The notes under the pieces were generated by a model. It was not told the origin of the DNA. It did not search any database and saw only the letters and a program-made list of their open reading frames with translations. Shown one piece after another: positions 46,256 to 55,614 of a DNA stretch of 64,000 nt. The DNA comes from Skermanella sp. TT6 (GTDB lineage Bacteria; Pseudomonadota; Alphaproteobacteria; Azospirillales; Azospirillaceae). The DNA lies in contig NZ_CP067420.1 of assembly GCF_016653635.2 (NCBI RefSeq), forward strand, positions 1,121,501 through 1,185,500. The letters are read 5' to 3'. A program made the translations under genes and the position numbers. Numbering within the stretch: the stretch's first letter is position 1; every line of letters starts with the position of its first letter.

Positions 46256-47617
46256 TCACTGTTCGCGGAAGGCCCTGCGGAAAGTGTCCCGGATCGGCTG
46301 GATCAGATACTCCAGCATGGTGCGTTCGCCGATCATGATCAGCGTCTCCGCCGGCATGCCGGCCTGCAACTGTACATCGGTAAGCTTGCCGAGTTGGGCC
46401 GGATCGGCGGCGACGCGTGCGACATAGTAGAATTCTCCCGTGCGCTCGTCCTTGAGGGCATCGGCCGTGACGCGGGTGACCCTGCCGTCGATCTGAGGCG
46501 TCGTCCGGCTCTTGAAGGCGCTGAAGACGATCTTCGCGGACAGTCCGACATGGACGACATCGATGTCGGACGGCTTGACCCGCGCCTCGACCACGAGGGA
46601 GTCGTCCCGCGGCACCAGATCGAGGATCGGCCCTCCCGGCGGCACGACGGCGCCGGGCGCGAAGTACCGGAGGTTAAGCACGGTCCCCGCTTCCGGAGCC
46701 AGGACATCGCGGCGTCCCTGGCGTATCTGAGCCGCCGCCAGCTTTTCCGTCACTTCGGCCAGCCGAACCTGGACATCCCGCAGTTCGGTCGCGACCTCGC
46801 TCTGATGGTCGGCCTCGGCACTCAGGATCTCCATCTCGGCTTCGGCGATGGCTTCCCTCGCCTGCGCGATGCTGTTCAGGAATTCTCCCTGGTCACCGTC
46901 CAGGCCGGCAGCCTGACGTTTGAGAGCCAGCAGGCGCGGCTTACGTTCCAGCCCTCTGGCCGTCAGCTCCGAGACGTCGACCAGCTCTTCGCGGATGAGG
47001 TCGAGCTGCTGTCGACCGGCTTCGAACTGGGCCTCGAATGCCTTGATCTGGGCTTGGTACTGCGCGATGCGCTGGCGTGTCACCTCGATCCTGCCCTCGA
47101 GCGAGGCACGCCGGCTCTGAAAGATCCGCTCCTGCCCGGACAGGATCTGGGCCATCTCCGGAACGGTCCGGAGATCAGCCAAATCCTTCGGAAAAACCAG
47201 CCTGTCCTTCTTGTCGCGTTCCGCCACCAGGCGGGATTCCTGGGCGGCATAGGCCCGCCGCTGACCTTCGAGAAGCGTCACGACGGACCTGGTCTCCAGA
47301 TCGTCCAGCCGCATCAGGACCTGCCGGGCCTCGACGCGGTCGCCGTCGCGGGCCGCGATCTCCGCGATCACGCCGCCGTCGAGGTGCTGCACGGTCTTGC
47401 GGTTGGTATCCGCCGTCACGATGCCCGGCGCTATCGCTGCGCTCGCCAGCGGCGCCAGCGCCGCCCAGGTGGTGAACCCGCCGAATCCGAGCAGCGTCAA
47501 CACCACGCCTGCCACGACGGTCCGGCCCACGGGCGGATTCTGGTTCCTGGCCGACAAGCCCTGATAAGGCGGACATGCCGGGGAACGATGAAGAATGGCT
47601 GGGGGCGTCTCGGTCAT
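46256..47617 (-). CDS. Type I secretion membrane-fusion protein (HlyD/PrtE type)
   Basis: The 453-residue adaptor connects the inner-membrane ABC exporter to an outer-membrane TolC-like channel. It has a short cytoplasmic N-terminus, one membrane helix (about 32-55; VVAGVVLTLLGFGGFTTWAA), a lipoyl/biotinyl-type half (VQHLDGGVIAEIAARDGDRV), a long coiled coil (about 100-290) and the C-terminal beta barrel ending in RDTFRRAFREQ. It starts ten bases after the exporter stop. An eroded relative lies at 15.4-16.4 kb. No TolC gene is in the window. Confidence 0.94.
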   Translation of the reverse strand: MTETPPAILHRSPACPPYQGLSARNQNPPVGRTVVAGVVLTLLGFGGFTTWAALAPLASAAIAPGIVTADTNRKTVQHLDGGVIAEIAARDGDRVEARQVLMRLDDLETRSVVTLLEGQRRAYAAQESRLVAERDKKDRLVFPKDLADLRTVPEMAQILSGQERIFQSRRASLEGRIEVTRQRIAQYQAQIKAFEAQFEAGRQQLDLIREELVDVSELTARGLERKPRLLALKRQAAGLDGDQGEFLNSIAQAREAIAEAEMEILSAEADHQSEVATELRDVQVRLAEVTEKLAAAQIRQGRRDVLAPEAGTVLNLRYFAPGAVVPPGGPILDLVPRDDSLVVEARVKPSDIDVVHVGLSAKIVFSAFKSRTTPQIDGRVTRVTADALKDERTGEFYYVARVAADPAQLGKLTDVQLQAGMPAETLIMIGERTMLEYLIQPIRDTFRRAFREQ

Positions 47618-47627
47618 GAATGGACTC

Positions 47628-49384
47628 TCAATCGACCGTTTCGGGCTGGGCGATCCGGGCGGGCGGCGATTGCGACGGCATCTGCTGGGGCGGCGTGGGC
47701 TGAGGGGGGATGGGATGCATGCGCTGCCGCTTGAGCCTGTCGATCACCTCCGCCCGTGGTCCGAACAGGCTGACCCGCCCGTCGCGCAGGACCAGGATGC
47801 GATCGACCTGGGACAAGGTGCTGGGCCGGTGCCCGATCACCACCACGGTCGTGCCGTTGTTCTTCATGGTCGCGATCGCCTGGTTGAGGGCATCGTCCCC
47901 CTCGATGTCGAGGCTCGCGTTCGGTTCGTCCAGGACCACCAGCTTGGGGTTGCCGTACAGGGCGCGGGCGAGGCCGACCCGCTGCCGCTGTCCCCCGGAC
48001 AGCATGGCTCCGCCTTCGCCGATCTCGGTGTCGTAGCCTCTGGGCAATTGCAGGATCATATCGTGGCAATCGGCGAGCTGCGCCGCCGCGACGACGGCGG
48101 AGGCATCCGGTTCGCGAAGTCGGGCGATGTTCTCGGCGATGGTGCCGGAGAAGAGCTCGACGTCCTGCGGCAGGTAACCCAGGTACCCGCCGATCTCGTC
48201 GCGGCGCCACGTGAAGATTTCCGCGCCGTCCAGCCTTGCCGTTCCCGATGTCGGCGGATGCAGGCCGACAAGAAGCCGGGCCAGGGTTGATTTCCCGGCG
48301 GCCGACGGGCCGATCACGGCGATCGCTTCACCCGGACGGGCATCGAAGCTGACGCCTTTCAGAATGGGTTTCTGGCCGGCGGGAGGCCTGAAGAACAGGT
48401 TGTCGACGACGAGGCGTCCTGTCGGCGCCGGCAAGGGAAGTCCAGCCGGGCGCCGTCGCGGGCGATTGAAGAATTCCTTCAGGCGTCGATGGGCCGCGCG
48501 TGCGTTCGAGACCTGCTTCCAGCCACCGATCGCCTGCTCGACGGGCTGGAGGGCCCGGCTGAGGATGATCGAGCCGGCGATCATGGCCCCCCGGTCAGTT
48601 CGTGCCGGACGACCAGCCAGGCGCCCAATCCCAGGATGGCGATCTGGACCATCTGACGTAGAAACTTGGTCACGTCGAGGATCAGGGCGCCCCTGCGCGA
48701 CACCGACGCCTGGTTCTCCAGCATCGTCGCCTGGTCCTCTTCCCAGCGGCGGACGATGCCCGGCATCAGGTCCATGGCCTCCACGGCTTCCGCGTTCCTG
48801 AGGGCCGCGTCGGCGGTGCGCAGGGCGCGACGGCTGGCGACGTTGGCGGCGGCGAGAGGCTTGCCGGTCAGTGCGTTGTTGGCGAGGGCGAGGGAGAACA
48901 GCGCCACCGCTGCCCCCAAGGCCGTATGCCCCAGGATCGGATGCAGGAGGTAGATGACCGCTATGTAGATGGGAACCCACGGTGCATCGAACAGGAACGT
49001 CAGGCCGCCGGAGAAGAAGTTGCGCAGCATTTCAAGATCGCGCAAGGCATCCGTTCGCTCGTTCCGGCCGGCCAGGGTGCCCTCGAGGGATCTTTCCAGG
49101 GCGGCCGCACCGAGACGCCGCTCGATCCACTCCCCCAGCCCCGAGAGAATGCGCGATCGAACGAAATCCAGCATGGCCATGAGCGCCAGGGCACCCGCAG
49201 CGGCCAAGGTCAGGAATACAAGCGTCGAAAGACTGCCGGACGCCAGGACGCGATCGAAGACCTGCATCATGTAGAGAGACGAGGTCAGCGTCAGGATATT
49301 GAGCACCAGGCTGAAGGCCGAAATCCAGAGCAGCGGGCCGCGGCAACGCGAAAGGACAACGGTTAGCAGGCGATCGTACGGCAT
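47628..49384 (-). pseudogene. Type I secretion ABC exporter (PrtD type), split by a one-base frameshift
   Basis: Joining two frames gives a complete exporter of about 585 residues: a membrane domain (MPYDRLLTVVLSRCRGPLLW..., six helices) and an ATPase domain with [41 protein letters not shown] and VVIGHRPST. The first frame ends at about 48581 in VRHELTGGP; the second resumes there with [20 protein letters not shown]. The break lies in a run of six Gs (minus strand); seven would restore the frame as TGGAMIAGS. It could be a real mutation, a sequencing error, or a slippage site. The start ATG at 49384 follows GGGGATGCTCAAGC. It exports, presumably, the RTX protein encoded upstream. Confidence 0.85.
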
Positions 49385-49463
49385 GCTTGAGCATCCCCAA
49401 TACCGGTTCTGTCGCCGGTTCTTCCTGAAAAGCACACCGGACGACCCGCTCCGGTGGCGGGGA

Positions 49464-49490
49464 GCGGACCCGGAAGCCTTCCGGGTCCGC
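49464..49490 (-). terminator. Hairpin between the RTX gene and its exporter genes
   Basis: GCGGACCCGGAA and TTCCGGGTCCGC form a perfect 12-bp stem around GCC, 42 bases after the RTX stop codon on the minus strand. No T run follows, so it is probably a partial terminator or an mRNA-protecting hairpin that makes the RTX message more abundant than that of the exporter. Confidence 0.7.
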
Positions 49491-49531
49491 CCGCTTGCAG
49501 TCTTGATGTCCCGGATCCGCGGATCGGAGCG

Positions 49532-50380
49532 TCAGGCGATGTGGTGATCGTAGACGATATAGTCTTCGTACTTGTTGAAGTCCTTGATGATGTCGTGCTT
49601 ATCCACGTAGAACGTGTCCCGACCCTCACCGCCGACTAGAACGTCCCTGCCTTTGCCGCCATAGAGCTTGTCGTCGCCCTTGCCGCCTTCGAGATAGTCG
49701 TCGCCGTTGCCGCCATAGAGATGGTCATGGCCACGGTCGCCGTAGAGCCTGTCGTCGCCGTTGCCGCCTTCGAGATGGTCGTCGCCGTTGCCGCCATACA
49801 GCGTATCGCGACCGTTGTCGCCATAGAGCCTGTCGTCGCCGTTGCCGCCGTCGAGATAGTCGTCGCCGTTGCCGCCGTAGAGCTTGTCGCGGCCGTTCCC
49901 GCCGTCGAGCTTGTCGTCGTCGTTGCCGCCGTCGAGATAGTCGTCGCCGTTGCCGCCGTAGAGCTTGTCGCGGCCGTTCCCGCCGTAGAGCTTGTCGTCG
50001 CCGTTTCCGCCGTCGAGGTAGTCGTCGCCCCTGCCGCCATAGAGCTCGTCGTAACCTTCGTCACCGTAGAGCTTGTCGTCGCCGTTTCCACCGTCGAGGT
50101 AGTCGTTGCCCTTGCCGCCAAAGAGCTTGTCATCGCCATTGTCGCCATAGAGCCTGTCGTCGCCCTTCTGGCCGTAGATGACGTCGTCACCGTTATTGCC
50201 CCAGACCTTGTCGTCGCCTCTTCCGGCCAGGATCAGGTCATGCTTCTTGGTTCCATGAATCTCATCGGCATACTTCGTGCCGAAAATCACGTTGTACTTT
50301 TTCCAATGATGATAGTCGTTGTGACCATCATAATCGTTGGTTTCGTCATCTTTGTGGTCGTGATCGCCGAAATAGGACAT
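49532..50380 (-). CDS. RTX calcium-binding protein made almost entirely of nonapeptide repeats
   Basis: Of 282 residues, about 43-258 consist of some 24 tandem nonapeptides of the form GGxGxDxLx (for example GGNGDDKLY, GGNGDDYLD), which fold into a calcium-filled parallel beta roll outside the cell. The N-terminus is a His/Asp-rich segment (HDHKDDETNDYDGHNDYHH) and the C-terminus a short Asp/Tyr-rich piece that should contain the type I secretion signal. No enzyme domain is attached. The repeats are also nearly identical as 27-base DNA repeats. The ATG follows GGAGGAGACCACCG. It heads an operon with an ABC exporter and HlyD. Confidence 0.93.
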   Translation of the reverse strand: MSYFGDHDHKDDETNDYDGHNDYHHWKKYNVIFGTKYADEIHGTKKHDLILAGRGDDKVWGNNGDDVIYGQKGDDRLYGDNGDDKLFGGKGNDYLDGGNGDDKLYGDEGYDELYGGRGDDYLDGGNGDDKLYGGNGRDKLYGGNGDDYLDGGNDDDKLDGGNGRDKLYGGNGDDYLDGGNGDDRLYGDNGRDTLYGGNGDDHLEGGNGDDRLYGDRGHDHLYGGNGDDYLEGGKGDDKLYGGKGRDVLVGGEGRDTFYVDKHDIIKDFNKYEDYIVYDHHIA

Positions 50381-50834
50381 CGGTGGTCTCCTCCGTTTTG
50401 TTTGTGCACGGAATTGACAGCCTGAGCATTTCGCCTCCAGGGCGTTCAGGTGATGTGCACGTTTTATCTTTGTAAATTAGTCCCTGAACTTGATGTGGTG
50501 TTTCAGGTCTAACAAATTCCGTGCAGGAATTACATTACATCTTTGGAAAGATGTCGGGGTGACTAATAAAGTACATAAACGAATGGCAGAGTTCTATTTG
50601 GGAACGCCCTCCCCGGCCACCTGACGAAAGACATCCGGCGTCTATCCTATGTGCTACCACAACTTTAAAGTTAATTCTGATGGATCATGGTGTTTCGTTA
50701 TCGGAAGGGGTTGGTTCATGCCTTACCGAGGCAGATACGCGATGGGGCAAAGCAGCGCCCGGTTCAGGTCGATCATTCCGTCCGCGGCTCGACGCCTCGG
50801 TCCGGCGCGATCCGCAACGGCCACATCGCCAGGA
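50381..50834. other. Intergenic region upstream of the RTX gene
   Basis: This stretch is AT-richer than its surroundings between 50450 and 50600, which fits the promoter of the RTX operon on the minus strand. The small plus-strand frames near 50650-50950 have no ribosome sites or motifs. Nothing further is recognised. Confidence 0.45.
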
Positions 50835-51632
50835 TCAGCAACATGACCCGCCAGGCCCGCCGCTACGCCTTGAGCGTGACCCGGCTTCGATGTCCTCGAC
50901 CATCAGGGCCGTCACCCTCTCGTCGGCGCCCACGGCCCCGGTATAGCGCACCCGCGCTCCCGGCCGGGATCCGGTCCGTTCCTCCCATGCCTCGATCCAG
51001 CCGGGGATGTCGAGGGAGGAATGCAGCCCGTCGGCCGCGAAGAAGCCGGCCAGCACGACGGGCGGTCCTTCGGCGGGAAGATCGTGCAGCCAGTCCTCGA
51101 TCTTCGGAGCCTCGTCGATGAAGGCGCACTCGACCGCAAGGAACTCCGACCGGCGCCCGATCTCCCCCGCGTGGCGACGGGTGACTTCGGCCGATGCCGG
51201 GCTTTTCGGTGAGCCGTGGCCGATCACCATCAGCCGCGTACGGGATGGCTTCCATCCCGCCGCACGGCAGGTTTCCAGGCTTCTGAGCCTCAGGATATCC
51301 GCCATGCCGGGATGCATGCCGATCGGCGCCCCGTAGATCAGGAGACTGCCGCCGCGAGAGGTCCGGGGTCCCCGGAGCCCCAGCGTCTTCGGGATGACGG
51401 TGCGCGTGTAGTAGCCGTCGCACATGAACAGCGGGACGACATGGATCGTCCGCGCATGCATCGCCTCCAGTTGGTCGCGGGGATCCTCTCCGGCCATCAG
51501 GAAGGCGACGCGGGCCTCCGCGAAACGCCCGCTTTCCATCAGGCGTTCCGCGTGACCGCTGGCGGAGACGAGAGGGCCGGGACTCTGCTCCGACCCGTGG
51601 CCGATGATCAGGATGCCGTGTTGCCGTTCCAT
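50835..51632 (-). CDS. CbiX-type sirohydrochlorin chelatase (two-domain)
   Basis: The 265-residue product has two CbiX/SirB-like halves. The first starts GILIIGHGSEQSPGPLVSAS with the active-site His and contains IHVVPLFMCDGYYTR; the second starts LMVIGHGSPKSPASAEVTRR and contains PPVVLAGFFAADGLHSSLD. Such enzymes insert cobalt or iron into sirohydrochlorin for cobalamin or siroheme. Siroheme is needed by NirB at 4.5 kb, so a role there is possible. The ATG at 51632 is chosen because family proteins start this way; upstream codons are open but unrelated. The C-terminus is an Arg/Gly-rich tail with two Cys. Confidence 0.82.
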   Translation of the reverse strand: MERQHGILIIGHGSEQSPGPLVSASGHAERLMESGRFAEARVAFLMAGEDPRDQLEAMHARTIHVVPLFMCDGYYTRTVIPKTLGLRGPRTSRGGSLLIYGAPIGMHPGMADILRLRSLETCRAAGWKPSRTRLMVIGHGSPKSPASAEVTRRHAGEIGRRSEFLAVECAFIDEAPKIEDWLHDLPAEGPPVVLAGFFAADGLHSSLDIPGWIEAWEERTGSRPGARVRYTGAVGADERVTALMVEDIEAGSRSRRSGGPGGSCC

Positions 51633-51814
51633 GACGCCTGCTTTCCCCACGCGAAACGCATACTCTGACCCGATTAACTTGGATCGATCGCGCTCAAACC
51701 AAGGCGGCTTTCGTTCTCCGCGGGCTCCGCCGCCCTCGCGAGGCTGACCATTTCCCCGGCAGGAATCCTCGATCACCGCCGGCCCTCGTCCCATGGGACG
51801 CCAGGACTCCGCCG

Positions 51815-52603
51815 TCAGTCGTTACGTGCCTGCCCGCGCAGCGTCGGCAACCCGATGCCCGTGGCGCCGAAACCTCCGTCCACGCCGAGCGTCTGCCCGG
51901 TGATGTAGCTGGCGCCGTCGCTGCACAGGAAGAAGATCGCTTCGGCAAGCTCCTCCTCGAGCCCGTAGCGGCCAAGCGGGATGGCGTCGCGATAGTCCGC
52001 CCGGATCGCGGGGCTGTGCACCGCCTTGGCCATGGCCGTATCGACCGGGCCGGGTGCCACGGCGTTGACGCGGATTCCAAGACCGGCCAATTCCACCGCC
52101 TGCTGCTTCGTCAGGTGAGCGAGCCCGGCTTTGCTCGTGCCGTAGGCGACGCGGAGAGTCGAGGCCCGCATACCGGAGATCGACGTGACGTTCACGACAG
52201 CGCCTCCGCCGGTCTCGGCCATCAGCGGCGCGGCCTTCTGGGTGCACAGGAACGGACCGCTCAGATTCACCGCGAGGACGCGCGACCATTCCTCGAACGA
52301 CGTCTCCAGGATCGGCTTGAAGACGGCGATGCCGGCATTGTTCACCAGGGCGTCGAGCCGACCGAACCGGCTGCCGAGATCCTGCACGGCGCCGTTCACC
52401 GCGTCCGGGTCGGCGACGTCGCAGACGAGCGCCATCGTCGCCTCCGGCGCGCCGGCCCAGGCGACCGCCTCCCGGAGGGTCCCGCCGTCGATGTCGAGGA
52501 GTGCTACCCGCCAGCCGCCGGCCAGAAAACGTCTCGCCGCGGCGAGGCCGATGCCCCGGGCCGCCCCTGTCACCAGTGCTACCTTCCGCGCTTCGTCAGC
52601 CAT
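51815..52603 (-). CDS. Short-chain dehydrogenase/reductase (SDR)
   Basis: The 262-residue protein is a classical NAD(P)-dependent SDR: nucleotide motif TGAARGIG near residue 12, NNAG at about 88, the Ser of VNVTSISGM at about 139, YGTSK with catalytic Tyr and Lys near 153-157, and the C-terminal YITGQTLGVDGGFG. Asp in LLDIDGG after the second strand suggests NAD preference. The ATG at 52603 is the normal start; the longer frame is a shadow. Substrate is unknown. It is divergent from the sensor kinase gene at 52.8 kb. Confidence 0.92.
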   Translation of the reverse strand: MADEARKVALVTGAARGIGLAAARRFLAGGWRVALLDIDGGTLREAVAWAGAPEATMALVCDVADPDAVNGAVQDLGSRFGRLDALVNNAGIAVFKPILETSFEEWSRVLAVNLSGPFLCTQKAAPLMAETGGGAVVNVTSISGMRASTLRVAYGTSKAGLAHLTKQQAVELAGLGIRVNAVAPGPVDTAMAKAVHSPAIRADYRDAIPLGRYGLEEELAEAIFFLCSDGASYITGQTLGVDGGFGATGIGLPTLRGQARND

Positions 52604-52810
52604 GTCCGCATCCAACTCCCGAGATGACGCGGGTCGCGGCTTCGACTTCCGGAGCCGGCCCGTTTCCCACTGCCATAGTCCGTCGGGGAGAGGATAGCAA
52701 CCGAAGCGATCGGTCCCCGCCACCGACCCTTGCCGAAGCTGTCCTGTTGCGTCCATCCGACTTTCGCTGCAATCCTCCGGCCCGCGGGGCGGCAGATTGG
52801 GGAGACGTGC

Positions 52811-54430
52811 GTGAGATCACCGAGGCGTGCGCAGGGCGACCACCCGTTCCTGCTGTCCACATCGCCGCCGTCCCGGAACCAGGAGCGGCTGGCCGTCTGC
52901 GTGCTCGTCGTCCTGGTCGTCGAACTGCTGGTCACGGTGCCGTTCGCGCGCATTCCCCTGGCCGGCACGGAAGTCCTGCTTCCGGCCTACGGGTCCGCGA
53001 TCCTGCTGATCGAGCTGATCACCTCGGCCTTGCTGCTGGCGCTGTTCTCTGTCCAGCAGTCGCGGGCCGTCCTCGTCCTGGCGATCGGCTACCTCTTCTC
53101 GGGCCTGATGGTGGTGCCGTGGATGCTCACCTTTCCCGGCGTGTTCCACGCGCTGGGCCTGGACGCGGGGCTGCAGGCCACCGCGTCGATCGCCGCACTG
53201 CGCCGCCTGGGTTTCCCTCTGTTCGTGCTCGCCTATGCGCTTTCGAAGGACGGAGCGACTTCGGTGCCCAGGTTCCAGGGTTCGGTCCGGAAAGCGATCG
53301 TCGGGAGCGTCGCCGGCACGCTCGCCGCCGCCGGCGGGCTGACCTGGATCATCCTGGCCAACGACGATTCGCTGCCGAACTTCATGAGGAACGCGAGGAC
53401 CGTCACCGATATATGGCTCTATGTCCCGGCCACGGCGGTGCTCCTCTACCTGACGGCGCTCACCGTCCTGTTCGTCCGCAGGCGATCGGTCCTCGATCTC
53501 TGGCTCATGGTCGTCCTCTGCACGCTGCTGATCGAGATCATCCTGCTTTCCTACATCAGTGCCGGCATCCGCCTGAGCGTGGGTTGGTGGGGAGGGCGTT
53601 CCTACGGGCTGGCTTCCGCCAGCATCGTCCTGCTCGTCCTGCTGTCGGAATCGACGACCCTCTATGCCCGGGTCGCCCGTTCGGTTTCCGCCGAACGCCG
53701 CGCGCGCGAGACGAGGCTTACCGCGATGGAGGGCCTGTCGGCGCTGATCGCCCACGAGATCAACCAGCCCCTGGCGAGCATGGTCACGAACGCGGATGCG
53801 GGGCTCCGCTGGCTCGAAAAGAAGGACCCCGACCTCGGCGAGGTTCAGGCGGCCTTGAAACGGATCGTCAAGGACGGCCACCGCGCCGGGACGGTCGTCG
53901 AGAGCATCAGGACGATGTTCAAGAAGGACACCCGGGATCGCGTTCCGCTGGACGTCAACCGGCTGATCGAGGAGGTCCTGCACCGTTGCCGGGATGACGC
54001 CCGCCTGGGCCGGGTGACCGTCGAAACGGCGCTGGAGCCGGGGCTGCCGACCGTCACCGGCAACCCGATCCAGCTCCAGCAGGTGATGTCCAACCTGGTC
54101 TCGAACGCGATCGACGCCATGTGCTCCGTGACGGGCAGGGCGCGCGTGCTGCGGGTCACGTCCCGGTCGCAGGCTCCCGGCGAGGTCATGGTGTCCGTCG
54201 AGGACTCCGGATCCGGCCTCGATCCGGAGCACAGGGACAGGATCTTCGAACCGTTCTACACGACGAAACCCGACGGAATGGGCATGGGACTGATGTTTTG
54301 CAGGTTGATCATCGAAGCCGGCGGCGGACGGCTCTGGGCGGACGACAATGTCCCGCACGGCGCGGTCTTCCGGTTCACGCTGCCGGGCGGCGACGACGGC
54401 GTCTGGCCGGTTGGGGAGCAGGCCCGATGA
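52811..54430 (+). CDS. Sensor histidine kinase with an N-terminal MASE4-like membrane domain
   Basis: The ~539-residue protein has about eight membrane helices in its first 290 residues, with the pattern of MASE4 sensors (VTVPFARIPLAGTEVLLPAY, AIGYLFSGLMVVPWMLTFPG, LGFPLFVLAYALSKD). Next come the H box LIAHEINQPLASMVTNADAG, the N box MSNLVSNAIDAM and the ATPase motifs EDSGSGLDPE and GMGMGLMFCR, as in DctB/FixL-type kinases. The likely start is a GTG at 52811 after GGGGAGACGTGC; the frame is open further upstream. Its stop overlaps the start of the FixJ-type regulator (ATGA), so the two form a coupled two-component system. Confidence 0.9.
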   Translation: MRSPRRAQGDHPFLLSTSPPSRNQERLAVCVLVVLVVELLVTVPFARIPLAGTEVLLPAYGSAILLIELITSALLLALFSVQQSRAVLVLAIGYLFSGLMVVPWMLTFPGVFHALGLDAGLQATASIAALRRLGFPLFVLAYALSKDGATSVPRFQGSVRKAIVGSVAGTLAAAGGLTWIILANDDSLPNFMRNARTVTDIWLYVPATAVLLYLTALTVLFVRRRSVLDLWLMVVLCTLLIEIILLSYISAGIRLSVGWWGGRSYGLASASIVLLVLLSESTTLYARVARSVSAERRARETRLTAMEGLSALIAHEINQPLASMVTNADAGLRWLEKKDPDLGEVQAALKRIVKDGHRAGTVVESIRTMFKKDTRDRVPLDVNRLIEEVLHRCRDDARLGRVTVETALEPGLPTVTGNPIQLQQVMSNLVSNAIDAMCSVTGRARVLRVTSRSQAPGEVMVSVEDSGSGLDPEHRDRIFEPFYTTKPDGMGMGLMFCRLIIEAGGGRLWADDNVPHGAVFRFTLPGGDDGVWPVGEQAR

Positions 54431-55071
54431 GACACCCCGCGTCGAGCAGCGAGCCGCCCTCCGTCGTCTTCGTCGTCGATGACGATCCCTCCGTCCGGGA
54501 GTCGATCCGAAGCCTGCTGCGCTCGGTCGGCCACTCGGTCCAGGTGTTCGACACGGCGCAGGCCTTCATGGTCGGGGAGCGGATCGACGCGCCCGGATGC
54601 CTGATCCTGGATGTCAGGCTGCCCGGCTCCAGCGGGCTGGAGTTCCAGCGGGAGCTGGCGGGGTCGGGGATCAGCATCCCGATCGTCTTCATAACCGGGC
54701 ACGGCGACATCCCGATGTCGGTGGCCGCGATGAAGGCGGGCGCGCTCGAATTCCTGACCAAGCCCTTCCGGGACCAGGATCTGCTCGACGCGGTCCACCG
54801 GGGCATCGAGCTGGACCGGAGCCGCCGGGCGGAACTGGCCATGCTCGCGGAGCTGCGGGAACGCTTCGCGACGCTGACGCCGCGCGAGCAGGAGATCATG
54901 GCGCTGGTCGCCGCCGGCCAGATGAACAAGCAGATCGCCGGCGAGCTTCAGCTCAGCGAGGTCACGGTCAAGGTCCATCGCGCCCAGGTGATGCGCAAGA
55001 TGCAGGCGAAATCGTTGCCGGACCTGGTGCGCATCGCGGACAGGCTGGGCGCCGGTACCGCCAGGCATTAG
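54427..55071 (+). CDS. FixJ/NodW-type response regulator
   Basis: The 214-residue protein has an intact receiver (FVVDDDPSVRES, phosphorylation Asp in LILDVRLPG, FITGHGD, LTKPF) and a LuxR-type DNA-binding domain (LTPREQEIMALVAAGQMNKQ, LSEVTVKVHRAQVMRKM). It is coupled by an ATGA overlap to the MASE4 kinase gene, its evident partner. It probably controls the downstream hydrolase/transporter genes. Confidence 0.94.
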   Translation: MRHPASSSEPPSVVFVVDDDPSVRESIRSLLRSVGHSVQVFDTAQAFMVGERIDAPGCLILDVRLPGSSGLEFQRELAGSGISIPIVFITGHGDIPMSVAAMKAGALEFLTKPFRDQDLLDAVHRGIELDRSRRAELAMLAELRERFATLTPREQEIMALVAAGQMNKQIAGELQLSEVTVKVHRAQVMRKMQAKSLPDLVRIADRLGAGTARH

Positions 55072-55174
55072 GCCTTCGATACGACAGTATAATTGCTCCC
55101 ATCCGGCGGCTTTGACCATGGTCCATATCGACGCAGGAACGTGTGCGTCGGGGAAGAACGGGGAAAGCGACGGG

Positions 55175-55561
55175 ATGTCCGCGAACCTGCTGATTGCGGT
55201 CGTCGACGATGACGATTCGGCTCGGGAGGCCGCGGTCAGCCTCGTCAGGGCGCTGGGGTTCGCGGCATCGGGATTTCGGAGCGCCGCCGAATTCCTGGGC
55301 TCCGGCGAGATGGCGCGGACGGCCTGCCTGATCACGGACGTGAGGATGCCCGGCATGGGCGGGCTCGACCTGCACCGCCATCTGGTCGCGTCGGGCCTGC
55401 TGATCCCGACCGTCCTGGTCACCGCCTTTCCCGACGAGACGACCCGCGCCCGCGCCTTGAAGGCGGGGGTCGGGAGCTACCTGGCCAAGCCGTTCGAACC
55501 CGACGAACTGCTCGGCTGCATACGCTCGGCCTTCGCCCAGGGAACCAGGAGGCCGGACTGA
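55175..55561 (+). CDS. Single-domain response regulator
   Basis: The 128-residue product is a lone receiver with VVDDDDSAREA, LITDVRMPGMGGLDLH (phosphorylation Asp), VTAFPDE and LAKPFEPDE; no output domain follows. It resembles the FixJ receiver of the gene before it and could compete for phosphate from the same kinase or act as a phosphate sink. The ATG at 55175 is preceded by GGGGAAAGCGACGGG; a frame open from 55112 lacks a better site. Confidence 0.88.
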   Translation: MSANLLIAVVDDDDSAREAAVSLVRALGFAASGFRSAAEFLGSGEMARTACLITDVRMPGMGGLDLHRHLVASGLLIPTVLVTAFPDETTRARALKAGVGSYLAKPFEPDELLGCIRSAFAQGTRRPD

Positions 55562-55614
55562 TCCGGACCGCGGGCAATCCTCAAGAACATGATCCGACAA
55601 GGGAGACCAGAGAG

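Noticed and set aside
45374..47734. 786-codon plus-strand frame
   Set aside because: Antisense shadow of the M23 and HlyD genes, which have clear families and ribosome sites.
49721..50245. Tandem 27-base repeats considered as a CRISPR array
   Set aside because: The repeats are contiguous, lack spacers and encode RTX nonapeptides.
49636..50425. Valine/alanine- and threonine-rich frames over the RTX gene
   Set aside because: They are other-frame readings of the 27-base repeat; the RTX frame has the ribosome site and a known family.
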